From assembly GCA_910578555.1 (NCBI GenBank), contig CAJTPS010000002.1:1880-65879 (forward strand): 64,000 bases of DNA, in the 5' to 3' direction. Below the pieces are notes generated by a model that saw only the letters and a program-made list of their open reading frames with translations, was not told the DNA's origin and made no database searches. The DNA is from an uncultured Lachnospiraceae bacterium (GTDB lineage: Bacteria; Bacillota; Clostridia; Lachnospirales; Lachnospiraceae). Made by a program: the position numbers and the translations under genes. Below are positions 24,569-32,953 of the stretch, in pieces; the stretch's first letter is position 1, and the number at the start of each line of letters is the position of its first letter.

Positions 24569-26584
24569 ATGATATATGCTTTAGTGGGAAATCAGAATTG
24601 CGGTAAGACGACACTGTTCAACCAGCTGACGGGATCGAATCAACACGTAGGAAATTTTCCGGGTGTTACGGTGGATTCCAAGATGGGCGAAATACGCGGC
24701 GACAGAGGCGACACGGTGGTGGATCTTCCCGGCATCTATTCGATCCGTCCATATACCAATGAGGAACTGGTAACACGGCGGTTTATATTGCAGGAGAAGC
24801 CTGACGGGATCATTAACATCGTAGATGCTACCAACATTGAGCGCAATCTGTACCTGACACTGCAGCTTCTGGAAATGCATATCCCGATGGTACTGGCTCT
24901 TAATATGATGGACGAGGTGCGAAACAATGGCGGCACAATAGATATCGGTAAAATGGAGGAGGCGCTGGGCATACCGGTAGTGGCGATCAGCGTAGCGAAG
25001 AATGAGGGGATCGGAGATCTGATCCGGGCTGTCAAGGAGGTGTCGGAGCGGCGTATCTGTCCAAAAGTGACGGATTTCTGCGAGAAGGGAGCCGTACATA
25101 GATGTATCCACGCAGTCAGTCATCAGGTGGAGGACCATGCGGAGCGCATCGGCATTTCTCCCAGATTTGCGGCGACGAAGATCGTGGAGGGAGATAAGGA
25201 TATTATAGAGAGACTGGACCTGTCAGAGAATGAACTGGATCTGATGGAACACAGTATCGTGGAGATGGAGCGGGACAGCGACATGGACCGTAATGCGGCG
25301 CTGGCGGACATGCGATATGGGTTTATCGAGAGAGTCTGTGCGCAGGCAGTCATTAAGTGCAGGGAAAGCAGGGAGCACAGGAGAAGCGTGTGTATCGACA
25401 GTGTACTGACTAATAAATATCTGGCGATTCCTTCTTTTCTGGTTATTATGATGATGGTTTTCTGGATGACTTTCGGGATCGCAGGTACGTTCCTGAGCGA
25501 TCTGATGGGCGCCGGTATCGATGCGCTGTCGAAGGTAACGCAGAAGGCACTGGTGAATTACGGTATCAATCCGGTGGTGGAGAGTCTGGTAATCGACGGT
25601 ATTTTTGCGGGTGTGGGAAGTGTGCTGAGCTTTCTGCCGATTATTGTGGTGTTATTCTTCTTCCTGTCTATTCTTGAGGACTCCGGCTATATGGCCAGAA
25701 TTGCTTTCGTAATGGACAGACCCTTACGTAAGATCGGATTATCGGGTAAGAGCTTTGTATCCATGCTGATCGGGTTCGGGTGCAGTGTACCGGCGGTCAT
25801 GTCCACCAGAACATTGTCTTCGGAGCGTGATAAGCGGATGACGATCATGCTGATTCCTTTCATCAGCTGTTCAGCCAAAATACCGATATACGCGCTGTTC
25901 GCGGCGGCTTTTTTCCGGAGACATCAGGCGTTTGTTATGATGGCGCTGTATGCGCTTGGCATTCTGATCGGAATCATGTGCGCAATGATTCTGAAGAAAA
26001 CGATGTTTCGCGGCAAGCCTATGCCCTTCGTGATGGAACTGCCCAACTACAGATTCCCGTCTGCGAAGAGCGTTGCGCTTCTTATGTGGGATAAGGCGAA
26101 AGATTTTATCCAGCGTGCATTCACGGTCATATTTATCGCGACTCTGATTATCTGGTTCCTGCAGACGTTTGATGTCAGGCTGAACGTGGTGTCGGATTCC
26201 GGAGAAAGCCTGCTTGCCATGATCGGTAAACTGATCGCGCCGCTTTTTGCGCCGCTCGGATTCGGTGACTGGCGTGCGGCGACGGCTCTGATCAGCGGAT
26301 TCAGTGCCAAGGAGGCGGTAGTCAGCACGCTGAGTGTGCTGACGGGCACTACTATGTCCGGACTGGGAGATACGCTCGGGACGATATTTACACCGCTTGC
26401 AGCGGTCAGCTATCTTGTCTTTACGCTGCTGTATACGCCTTGCGTTGCGGCAGTGGCAACGATCAGACGGGAGATGAACTCTGCATGGAAGACGCTTGCA
26501 ATCGTGTGCATGCAGTGTGGCGTGGCGTGGCTGGCCGCCTTTGCGTTTTATCAGATCGGGAGTTTATGCTTGCATTTTATATAA
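24569..26584 (+). CDS. feoB: Ferrous iron transporter FeoB
   Basis: 671 residues, normal for the shorter clostridial FeoB. N-terminal G domain: GNQNCGKTTLFN (G1), FPGVT (switch I, G2), DLPGIYS (G3), NMMD (G4). A linker helical region (about 170-275) leads to the membrane part from about 280. The two Gate motifs GFGCSVPAVMSTR and FISCSAKIPIYAL are present. It takes up Fe2+ under anaerobic conditions, driven by nucleotide hydrolysis. No FeoC gene follows. The iron supply fits the SUF operon 2.3 kb downstream. GAAGGA precedes the ATG. I saw no convincing Fur box. Confidence 0.96.
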   Translation: MIYALVGNQNCGKTTLFNQLTGSNQHVGNFPGVTVDSKMGEIRGDRGDTVVDLPGIYSIRPYTNEELVTRRFILQEKPDGIINIVDATNIERNLYLTLQLLEMHIPMVLALNMMDEVRNNGGTIDIGKMEEALGIPVVAISVAKNEGIGDLIRAVKEVSERRICPKVTDFCEKGAVHRCIHAVSHQVEDHAERIGISPRFAATKIVEGDKDIIERLDLSENELDLMEHSIVEMERDSDMDRNAALADMRYGFIERVCAQAVIKCRESREHRRSVCIDSVLTNKYLAIPSFLVIMMMVFWMTFGIAGTFLSDLMGAGIDALSKVTQKALVNYGINPVVESLVIDGIFAGVGSVLSFLPIIVVLFFFLSILEDSGYMARIAFVMDRPLRKIGLSGKSFVSMLIGFGCSVPAVMSTRTLSSERDKRMTIMLIPFISCSAKIPIYALFAAAFFRRHQAFVMMALYALGILIGIMCAMILKKTMFRGKPMPFVMELPNYRFPSAKSVALLMWDKAKDFIQRAFTVIFIATLIIWFLQTFDVRLNVVSDSGESLLAMIGKLIAPLFAPLGFGDWRAATALISGFSAKEAVVSTLSVLTGTTMSGLGDTLGTIFTPLAAVSYLVFTLLYTPCVAAVATIRREMNSAWKTLAIVCMQCGVAWLAAFAFYQIGSLCLHFI

Positions 26585-26648
26585 AATAGTAGTAACATTA
26601 CAACAAGAACATGGGGAAAACGTTTTCTGAATTTTGCGGAGGTATCTT

Positions 26649-28409
26649 ATGGATTTCAATGCGGTATATCACAGGGCGAACGATAATTATTGTTATCCGC
26701 TGGACGGGGAACAGTTGATTATTAATATTAAGACAGGGTATGATGTGCGGTATGTAAACATCATTCAGGGCGATCCCTTTAAGTCGGGTATTCTGGGCGG
26801 CGGGGAGAGCTGGAGCGGCGATGCGCTCAACATTCCTTTTAAAAAGCGGCTCAAGAATCAGCTTTGGTGGACGACGACGATCAGACCGGAGTACAAGAGA
26901 CTGAAATATTATTTTGAACTGCAGACGGATAATGAGAGATGGTTCTACTTTGAAGACGGATTTGTGTCGGAGGCACAGATGCAGCTGGAGGGAAGAAGCC
27001 GGCAGTGTTTTGTATTTCCATGGATGAATCCGGCGGATATTCCGGTGACGCCGGACTGGGTGAATGAGACGATCTGGTATCAGATTTTTCCGGAACGGTT
27101 CTGCAACGGCGATCCGTCTATCAACCCTGAGGGCACGCTGCCGTGGCGTAACAAGGGGGCTGTGACCAATCAGGAGTTTTTCGGCGGCGATCTGCAGGGG
27201 ATTATTAATAAACTGGATTATATTCAGGGATTGGGCGTATCCGGGCTGTATCTGACGCCGATTAATGAGGCGCCTACATCTCACAAGTATGACACTACGG
27301 ATTACACGAAGATCGATCCTCATTTCGGATCGGAGGAGACGATGATCACGCTGGTGAGAGAGGCGCATAACCGTGGAATCCGCATTATGCTGGACGGTGT
27401 GTTTAACCACAGCGGACAGGGGTTTGCCCCGTGGCAGGATGTGAAGGAGAAGGGACCGCAGTCCGAGTACTGGGACTGGTTCATGATCAATGAATGGCCC
27501 TTGAAGCAGGACGGTGGATGTGCCTATGCGAAACAGTATTATACATTTGCATTTTTTGATACGATGCCTAAGCTGAATACGAACAACCCGAAGGTGCGGG
27601 AATATCTGATCGGCGTGTGCGAGAACTGGGTGAAGAATTATGATGTGGACGGGATCCGGCTGGATGTGGCGAACGAGATTTCTCATACTTTCTGCAAAGA
27701 ACTGCGAACGCATTTGAAGGCGATCAAGCCGGATATCTATATTCTCGGTGAGATCTGGCACGATGCGATGCCGTGGCTGCGGGGAGACGAGTTTGATGCG
27801 GTTATGAACTATCCGCTTGCCGAGAGTATTAAGGATTTCTGGATCGACAAGAGCCTGACAAATGAAGATTTTGAGTTTACGATCAACCGGTGTTATACAG
27901 GATATATGCAGCAGACGAATGATGTCCTCTTTAATCTGCTGGATTCTCATGATACGAAGCGGCTGCGCAGCGACGTTAAGAATCTGGACGAATATTTCCA
28001 GCAGCTTGCGGTATTGTTTACCATGCCGGGTTCACCGTGTATCTATTATGGTACGGAGATCGCCATGGAGGGCGGACATGATCCGGACTGCAGACGGTGT
28101 ATGCCCTGGGAAGAGATCGATGCAGGCATATATGACGAACGGATTCAGATCGTCAGAAGCCTTTTACAGCTTCGACAGAGAGAACCCCTTCTTCGAAACC
28201 GGAATTTTCATTTTCCGAACAGGATCAACAGACCGAGAGTTATAGAGTTTAATAAGATGGGCTGGCTGGATAATTACGTGGAGGTAATCATCAACTGTGA
28301 GGAGGAAGACATTGAGATCGCGCGCGAAGGGGAGATTCTGTTCTCCAGACATTATATTGACACGACACTGCTTCGTAACGGCATACTGATACGCAGGATT
28401 CAGAAGTAG
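26649..28409 (+). CDS. GH13 neopullulanase/cyclomaltodextrinase-type glucanohydrolase
   Basis: 586 residues from ATG 26649 (GGAGG seven bases upstream). No signal peptide, so cytoplasmic. An N-terminal beta domain of CBM34 type (about 1-120) precedes the GH13 barrel. Catalytic residues are Asp339 (GIRLDVANE), Glu368 (ILGEIWHDA) and Asp435 (LLDSHDTKR). The length and the N-terminal domain fit the GH13_20 group, which opens cyclodextrins, pullulan and maltooligosaccharides taken up by the cell. The next gene, 25 bp downstream, is an HPr-like protein, which suggests a link to sugar control. Confidence 0.9.
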   Translation: MDFNAVYHRANDNYCYPLDGEQLIINIKTGYDVRYVNIIQGDPFKSGILGGGESWSGDALNIPFKKRLKNQLWWTTTIRPEYKRLKYYFELQTDNERWFYFEDGFVSEAQMQLEGRSRQCFVFPWMNPADIPVTPDWVNETIWYQIFPERFCNGDPSINPEGTLPWRNKGAVTNQEFFGGDLQGIINKLDYIQGLGVSGLYLTPINEAPTSHKYDTTDYTKIDPHFGSEETMITLVREAHNRGIRIMLDGVFNHSGQGFAPWQDVKEKGPQSEYWDWFMINEWPLKQDGGCAYAKQYYTFAFFDTMPKLNTNNPKVREYLIGVCENWVKNYDVDGIRLDVANEISHTFCKELRTHLKAIKPDIYILGEIWHDAMPWLRGDEFDAVMNYPLAESIKDFWIDKSLTNEDFEFTINRCYTGYMQQTNDVLFNLLDSHDTKRLRSDVKNLDEYFQQLAVLFTMPGSPCIYYGTEIAMEGGHDPDCRRCMPWEEIDAGIYDERIQIVRSLLQLRQREPLLRNRNFHFPNRINRPRVIEFNKMGWLDNYVEVIINCEEEDIEIAREGEILFSRHYIDTTLLRNGILIRRIQK

Positions 28410-28434
28410 GCACAGAAGAAATGAGGTATGTGAA

Positions 28435-28671
28435 ATGAAAAGTTATATGTTAGACTTAAATTCTATTGAGAGAGTGAAAGGATTCGTGACGGCGATCGAA
28501 CAGTTTGACGGATATTTTGATCTGGCAACCGGAAGATATGTCATCGATGCGAAATCCATTATGGGAATTTTTTCCATGGATCTCTCCAGACCTGTGGAGT
28601 TCAGAATCCTGGAGACAAACGACAGGATCAGGGAAGTGGAAGCGGCGATCGCCCCTTATCTTGTTTCATAG
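28435..28671 (+). CDS. HPr-like protein without the phosphohistidine
   Basis: 78 residues. The fold signature of HPr is present, with DAKSIMGIFSMDL matching the regulatory serine segment (KSIMG, Ser41 equivalent to Ser46). There is no histidine anywhere, and the active-site loop that normally reads GLHARPA is NSIERVKGF. It cannot relay phosphate in the sugar PTS. Bacillus Crh, which also lacks that histidine, works only in catabolite control, so a similar role is possible. The stop codon lies inside one arm of a hairpin. GAGG precedes the ATG. Confidence 0.8.
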   Translation: MKSYMLDLNSIERVKGFVTAIEQFDGYFDLATGRYVIDAKSIMGIFSMDLSRPVEFRILETNDRIREVEAAIAPYLVS

Positions 28672-28714
28672 GAAAGTACGTCCTATGAAACAAAAGGGAT
28701 GCGCAGCTTTTGTT
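28661..28714. repeat. Copy 2 of the TTTCATAGGA hairpin element, overlapping a stop codon
   Basis: TTGTTTCATAGGA (28661-28673) pairs perfectly with TCCTATGAAACAA (28681-28693). A second short hairpin, AACAAAAG/CTTTTGTT (28689-28696 and 28707-28714), partly overlaps it, so the two may be alternatives. The HPr-like gene's stop codon (28669-28671) is in the first arm. It shares TTTCATAGGAAAGT with 6290-6303. Confidence 0.6.
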
Positions 28715-28776
28715 CCCGGTAGTCTGGTCCGGACGGAATAAGAATAGAAAAAAAGGATAAAATTCAGGAAGAAGAG

Positions 28777-28820
28777 AACTGCGGGCAAAGGAGAATCATG
28801 TGCCGGCAGTTTTCCTTTTT
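28777..28820 (+). terminator. Probable terminator before the SUF operon
   Basis: AACTGCGGGCA (28777-28787) with TGCCGGCAGTT (28801-28811), one mismatch, followed by TTCCTTTTT. It separates the GH13/HPr-like unit from sufC. Confidence 0.7.
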
Positions 28821-28848
28821 CGGGAAAAAGCATTTACAGGAAAAAGCC

Positions 28849-28887
28849 TGCTAAGTATTTGCTAAGTAAATTATTTTGTGATAAGAT
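28849..28887 (+). promoter_or_regulatory. SUF operon promoter with an overlapping direct repeat
   Basis: TTGCTA (28859-28864), a 17-bp spacer and TAAGAT (28882-28887). The sequence TGCTAAGTA occurs twice, at 28849-28857 and 28860-28868, 11 bp apart (one helical turn), covering the -35. This fits binding by a repressor or activator on one face of the DNA. The regulator is unknown. Confidence 0.5.
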
Positions 28888-28929
28888 GTTCTAATGGATT
28901 AAATGAGTGAAAGTGTAGAGAGTGACGAT

Positions 28930-29652
28930 ATGTTAGAATTACAGGGAATCTGCTTTTCAGCAGAAGATGAGAATCAGGAAGTAGAGATTTTAAATGATAT
29001 TAATCTGAAGATAGACGAGCGTTTCGTGGCGGTGACCGGACCGAACGGCAGCGGGAAGTCCACGCTGGCCAAGATTATTGCGGGAATCCTTACGCCCACG
29101 GCGGGACGCATTCTGCTGGACGGCGTTGACATCACGGAGCGTTCCATCACAGATCGCGCCAATATGGGAATCAGCTTTGCGTTTCAGCAGCCGGTTCGTT
29201 TTAAGGGAATAACCGTCAGGGAGCTTCTGTCCATAGCGGCGGGCAGGGAGGCTACGGTGGCGGAGATCTGTGAAGTGCTTTCGGAGGTCGGGCTGTGTGC
29301 GAGGGACTATGTGAACCGCGAGGTTAACGCATCTTTGTCCGGCGGAGAATTAAAACGGATAGAGATCGCGATGATTATGGCACGGGGAACGAAAGTGTCC
29401 ATCTTCGATGAACCGGAGGCCGGCATTGATCTGTGGAGTTTCCAGAACCTGATTCGGGTATTTGAGAAGATGCACGAAGAGATCAACGGTTCGATCCTGA
29501 TCATTTCCCATCAAGAGCGCATATTAAATATTGCAGACCGTATTATCCTGATGGCAAACGGCAGGATTCAGAAAGCGGGAAGCAAAGATGAAGTGATGCC
29601 GGAACTTCTCGGCTGTGGACAGCCGTGCCGGACGCTGGCTGACAAGGTGTAG
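28930..29652 (+). CDS. sufC: Fe-S cluster assembly ATPase SufC
   Basis: 240 residues from ATG 28930, which gives the family start MLELQGICFS; ATG 28903 is in frame but would lie next to the predicted transcription start. ABC ATPase without a membrane domain: Walker A GPNGSGKST (37-45), Q-loop AFQQP, signature SLSGGELKR, Walker B VSIFDEPEAG, and the switch IISHQE. EAGID after Walker B is typical of SufC. It drives conformational change in its SufB partner during cluster assembly. The partner is the next gene, 98 bp on. Confidence 0.9.
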   Translation: MLELQGICFSAEDENQEVEILNDINLKIDERFVAVTGPNGSGKSTLAKIIAGILTPTAGRILLDGVDITERSITDRANMGISFAFQQPVRFKGITVRELLSIAAGREATVAEICEVLSEVGLCARDYVNREVNASLSGGELKRIEIAMIMARGTKVSIFDEPEAGIDLWSFQNLIRVFEKMHEEINGSILIISHQERILNIADRIILMANGRIQKAGSKDEVMPELLGCGQPCRTLADKV

Positions 29653-29750
29653 CGCGGCAGTGCTCCGGCGTGAAATGCCAGGCTGAACCACAGCGCAGAA
29701 TGTGGTTTGAAGACAGGTGTATAAGTTGATGAAACAGGGGTGATATACAG

Positions 29751-30668
29751 ATGGACGCAATACAACAGAGTCTGTTAGAACAGGTGGCCGGACTGCATGA
29801 GGTGCCGGCAGGCGCATATAATATCCGTGCGAACGGACAGATGGCCGGGAGGAATACAACGGCAAATATTGATATTATTACGAAAGAGGACAAAAACGGA
29901 ATTGATATTCGTATCAAGCCGGGAACGAAGTCCGAGAGCGTACACATTCCGGTTGTACTCAGTCAGAGCGGGCTGAAGGAAAGTGTATACAATGACTTTT
30001 TTGTGGGAGAAGATGCTGACGTGACAATCATAGCAGGATGCGGTATTCACAATAGCGGGGCGGCTGCGACGGAGCACTCCGGGATCCACAGATTTTTCGT
30101 AGAGAAAAATGCAAAGGTGCGGTATGTGGAGAAACATTACGGTGCCGGGGACGGCAACGGGGAGCGCGTTATGAATCCCGCTACGGAGATTCATCTGGCG
30201 GAGGGCGCTTCTCTGGAGATGGAGACTGTGCAGATCAAAGGAATCGACTCTACGAGAAGGACGACAAAGGCTGAAGTGGCGGAGGGTGCAACTCTTACGA
30301 TCCGGGAGAAAATCATGACGCATGGTGCACAGTACGCGGAGACGGATTTCACGGTAGATATGAACGGAGATGATTCCAGCGTGAACCTGATCTCGCGCTC
30401 GGTGGCGAAGGAACATTCCAGACAGCTTTTTAAGAGCAGGATCGTGGGAAACGGGAAGTGCCACGGGCACAGTGAATGTGATGCGATCATTATGGACGCT
30501 GCCAGTGTCAGCGCCATCCCGGAACTGACCGCCAACAATATAGATGCAAACCTGATTCATGAGGCGGCGATCGGTAAGATCGCAGGGGAACAACTGATGA
30601 AACTTATGACGCTCGGACTTACGGAGCAAGAAGCCGAGGAGCAGATTGTAAACGGATTTTTGAAATGA
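29751..30668 (+). CDS. sufB: SufB/SufD-family Fe-S scaffold, short form
   Basis: 305 residues, much shorter than SufB (about 480) or SufD (about 420). It has only the SufBD beta-helix core with a small N-terminal region. Conserved spots are NDFFVGEDADVTIIAG, the repeated coil strands, GHSECDAIIMD (a cysteine where SufB has its cluster/sulfur site) and LIHEAAIGKIAGEQL, the SufBD signature with its histidine. With SufC it makes a two-gene system, the layout called SMS in anaerobes. No SufS, SufU or SufD gene is present in the window. GGGGTGA precedes the ATG. The end overlaps the cls start by four bases (ATGA). Confidence 0.85.
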   Translation: MDAIQQSLLEQVAGLHEVPAGAYNIRANGQMAGRNTTANIDIITKEDKNGIDIRIKPGTKSESVHIPVVLSQSGLKESVYNDFFVGEDADVTIIAGCGIHNSGAAATEHSGIHRFFVEKNAKVRYVEKHYGAGDGNGERVMNPATEIHLAEGASLEMETVQIKGIDSTRRTTKAEVAEGATLTIREKIMTHGAQYAETDFTVDMNGDDSSVNLISRSVAKEHSRQLFKSRIVGNGKCHGHSECDAIIMDAASVSAIPELTANNIDANLIHEAAIGKIAGEQLMKLMTLGLTEQEAEEQIVNGFLK

Positions 30669-32197
30669 GAAAAATACTGCACTATGCATTAAACAGAGCC
30701 GTAATCACGGCTCTCATCGTAATATTTCAGATAGGTTTTTTCATGCTTGAGATATTCAAGTGGGGCAATTATTATGTAGAGATTGCTTTCGTACTGCGGC
30801 TGCTCAGTTTCGGCGCAGTAATCTATATTATATGGCGGCAGAATAATCCGGCGGTCAAGCTGGCGTGGGTCGTTCCGATTCTGCTGTTTCCGCTTTTCGG
30901 CGGCATCATGTATCTGGCATTCGGGCATGTTTTCCTGCCGCGTAAACTGCGTGCGGGGATGGAGCGGACGAATCTTCTGATTCAGGAAAGCCTGCAGCAG
31001 GATGAACGTGTTCTGGACGAAGTGGAGAAGAAGAACCGGGGGGTTGCGAACCAGAGCAGATATATTCTGGAGTATGCGGGCACGCCTGTATGGGATCATA
31101 CGGCGGCAGTCTATTACTCTGAGGGGGTGGACTACTGGAAGCAGATGCTGGTGGATCTCGAGCAGGCCAGACATTTCATTTTCATCGAGTTCTTTATTCT
31201 GTGTGAAGGCAGCATGTGGAATGCGGTACTGGAAGTACTGGAACGCAAAGTGCGGGAGGGCGTGGAAGTCCGCCTGATCTATGACGATGTGGGCAGTGTG
31301 TTTCTGCTGCCGAAGAAATATTATGAGACGATGGAGAAGAAAGGCATCAAATGCGTTGCGTTTAACCGCCTGATTCCGTTTATGTCGCTGATATTGAATA
31401 ACAGAGATCACAGAAAGATCGTGGTGATCGACGGAAGAGTCGGTTATACCGGCGGCATCAATATGTCGGATGAGTATATCAATTACACGTGTCCTTACGG
31501 AGATCACTGGAAGGATGCGGGCATTCGCATTGAGGGAGAGGCGGTCTGGAACTTTACCGTCATGTTTCTGCAGATGTGGAATATGTCCTGCTATACGGAG
31601 GAGGATTACGGCAGATACCGTTACATTTTTGAGGAAAAACCCAGGGCGGCAGGCTATGTGCAGCCTTATGTGGATACGCCGCTGGACAGTGAGATCGTGG
31701 GAGAGAATGTCTATCTGAATCTGATCGGATATGCAAGACGCTATATCTATATCTTTACGCCGTATCTGATTACCGATAATGAAATGTATACCGCGCTGAA
31801 GCTGGCGGCGAAGCGGGGTGTGGATGTGCGTATCGTGACGCCCGGTGTGCCGGACAAGAAGATGATTTACTGGCTGACGCAGTCTAATTATCAGAATCTG
31901 ATCGAGGCCGGCGTCAGGATCTATCAGTATACGTCAGGATTCATTCACTCTAAATGTGTACTTTGTGATGATGAAGTGGCAACGGTGGGAACGATCAACT
32001 TTGATTATCGGAGTTTTTACCATCATTTTGAATGTGGTGTGTTTCTCTATCAGTCTGAGGCGGTTATGGAATTGAAGAGAGATATGGAGCATACATTTGC
32101 GGTGTCGGAGAAGATTACGCTGGAGTGGTGCAGGAAAAAGTTTATGAAGACCAATATCATCGGTCCGTTTTTGAAGTTGTTTTCACCGCTGTTATAG
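30665..32197 (+). CDS. cls: Cardiolipin synthase
   Basis: 510 residues. Two N-terminal TM helices (about 10-30 and 36-60, with a further hydrophobic segment around 65-90) and two phospholipase D motifs: HRKIVVIDGRVGYTGG and HSKCVLCDDEVATVGTINFD. It joins two phosphatidylglycerol molecules into cardiolipin at the membrane. The length and the position of the HKD motifs are standard. The ATG overlaps the sufB stop, so translation is coupled although the functions are not obviously related. plsC lies 28 bp downstream. Confidence 0.93.
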   Translation: MRKILHYALNRAVITALIVIFQIGFFMLEIFKWGNYYVEIAFVLRLLSFGAVIYIIWRQNNPAVKLAWVVPILLFPLFGGIMYLAFGHVFLPRKLRAGMERTNLLIQESLQQDERVLDEVEKKNRGVANQSRYILEYAGTPVWDHTAAVYYSEGVDYWKQMLVDLEQARHFIFIEFFILCEGSMWNAVLEVLERKVREGVEVRLIYDDVGSVFLLPKKYYETMEKKGIKCVAFNRLIPFMSLILNNRDHRKIVVIDGRVGYTGGINMSDEYINYTCPYGDHWKDAGIRIEGEAVWNFTVMFLQMWNMSCYTEEDYGRYRYIFEEKPRAAGYVQPYVDTPLDSEIVGENVYLNLIGYARRYIYIFTPYLITDNEMYTALKLAAKRGVDVRIVTPGVPDKKMIYWLTQSNYQNLIEAGVRIYQYTSGFIHSKCVLCDDEVATVGTINFDYRSFYHHFECGVFLYQSEAVMELKRDMEHTFAVSEKITLEWCRKKFMKTNIIGPFLKLFSPLL

Positions 32198-32225
32198 CGG
32201 TTTGGTAAGGGAGAAAGTGATAACT

Positions 32226-32942
32226 ATGCTGCGTTTTATACAGGTTATCGTATGTAATCTGCCGAGGCTCTATATGATTCCCAGGATGGCCTATAAGGCA
32301 AAACATACGGAACGGTATTCGGAAGAGGAGTGTTATGCTTATGCCAGACTGGCAATCCGCCGCATGATGCGTGCCGGGCATATCACCACGAGAAAATACG
32401 GAACGGAGAATCTGCCGGCAGAGGGCGGCTATATGATGTTTCCGAACCATCAGGGCAAATATGATGCACTGGGAATTATGTATGCGCATGAGAAACCGTG
32501 TTCGGTGGTGATCGATGATGCGAAATCACACGGTATACTGGTGAAGCAGTTTATTGATCTGGTGCATGGCAAGCGGATGGTCAAGGAGGACCTGAAACAG
32601 TCCATAAAGATCATCAAGGAACTAGCGGAAGACACGAAAAAGGGACGCAGGTTCATTATTTTCCCGGAAGGCGGATATTACAGAAATCATAATACGGTAG
32701 GGGTATTCAAACCGGGCAGTTTTAAGAGTGCTGTGAAGGCCAGAGTTCCCATTGTTCCGGTGGTGCTGATTGACTCTTACAGGGCATTCGAGGAGTGGTC
32801 GCTCAGACCGGTGGAAACACAGGTGCATTTTCTGAAATCCATCTGCTATGAAGAATATAAGGATATGACGACGACGGAAATCGCGGATCTGGTGCATGAC
32901 CGGATCGTGAATACGATCAACGGGGTACTGAGCCCGGCATAG
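32226..32942 (+). CDS. plsC: 1-acyl-sn-glycerol-3-phosphate acyltransferase family protein
   Basis: 238 residues from ATG 32226 (GGGAG 12 bases upstream; TTG 32202 and GTG 32217 are in frame). The acyltransferase boxes are present: NHQGKYD (NHx4D catalytic motif), FPEGGYYRN (glycerol phosphate binding) and VPIVPVVLIDS. It should add the second acyl chain to make phosphatidic acid. It lies next to cls, and plsX is about 4 kb away, so three phospholipid genes are close. Its stop codon sits in the loop of a hairpin shared with the opposed tmcAL. Confidence 0.88.
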   Translation: MLRFIQVIVCNLPRLYMIPRMAYKAKHTERYSEEECYAYARLAIRRMMRAGHITTRKYGTENLPAEGGYMMFPNHQGKYDALGIMYAHEKPCSVVIDDAKSHGILVKQFIDLVHGKRMVKEDLKQSIKIIKELAEDTKKGRRFIIFPEGGYYRNHNTVGVFKPGSFKSAVKARVPIVPVVLIDSYRAFEEWSLRPVETQVHFLKSICYEEYKDMTTTEIADLVHDRIVNTINGVLSPA

Positions 32943-32953
32943 CGGCTCAGTAC
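32925..32953. terminator. Hairpin shared by the ends of plsC and tmcAL
   Basis: GTACTGAGCC (32925-32934) pairs perfectly with GGCTCAGTAC (32944-32953). The plsC stop (32940-32942) is in the loop and the tmcAL stop (32947-32949) in the right arm. The plus-strand tail is TTAATGATCTTCTTTTT; the minus-strand tail is not T rich. Confidence 0.6.

Noticed and set aside
28686..28742. 18-codon frame after the HPr-like gene
   Set aside because: It is embedded in the palindromic element and shows no family or codon evidence.
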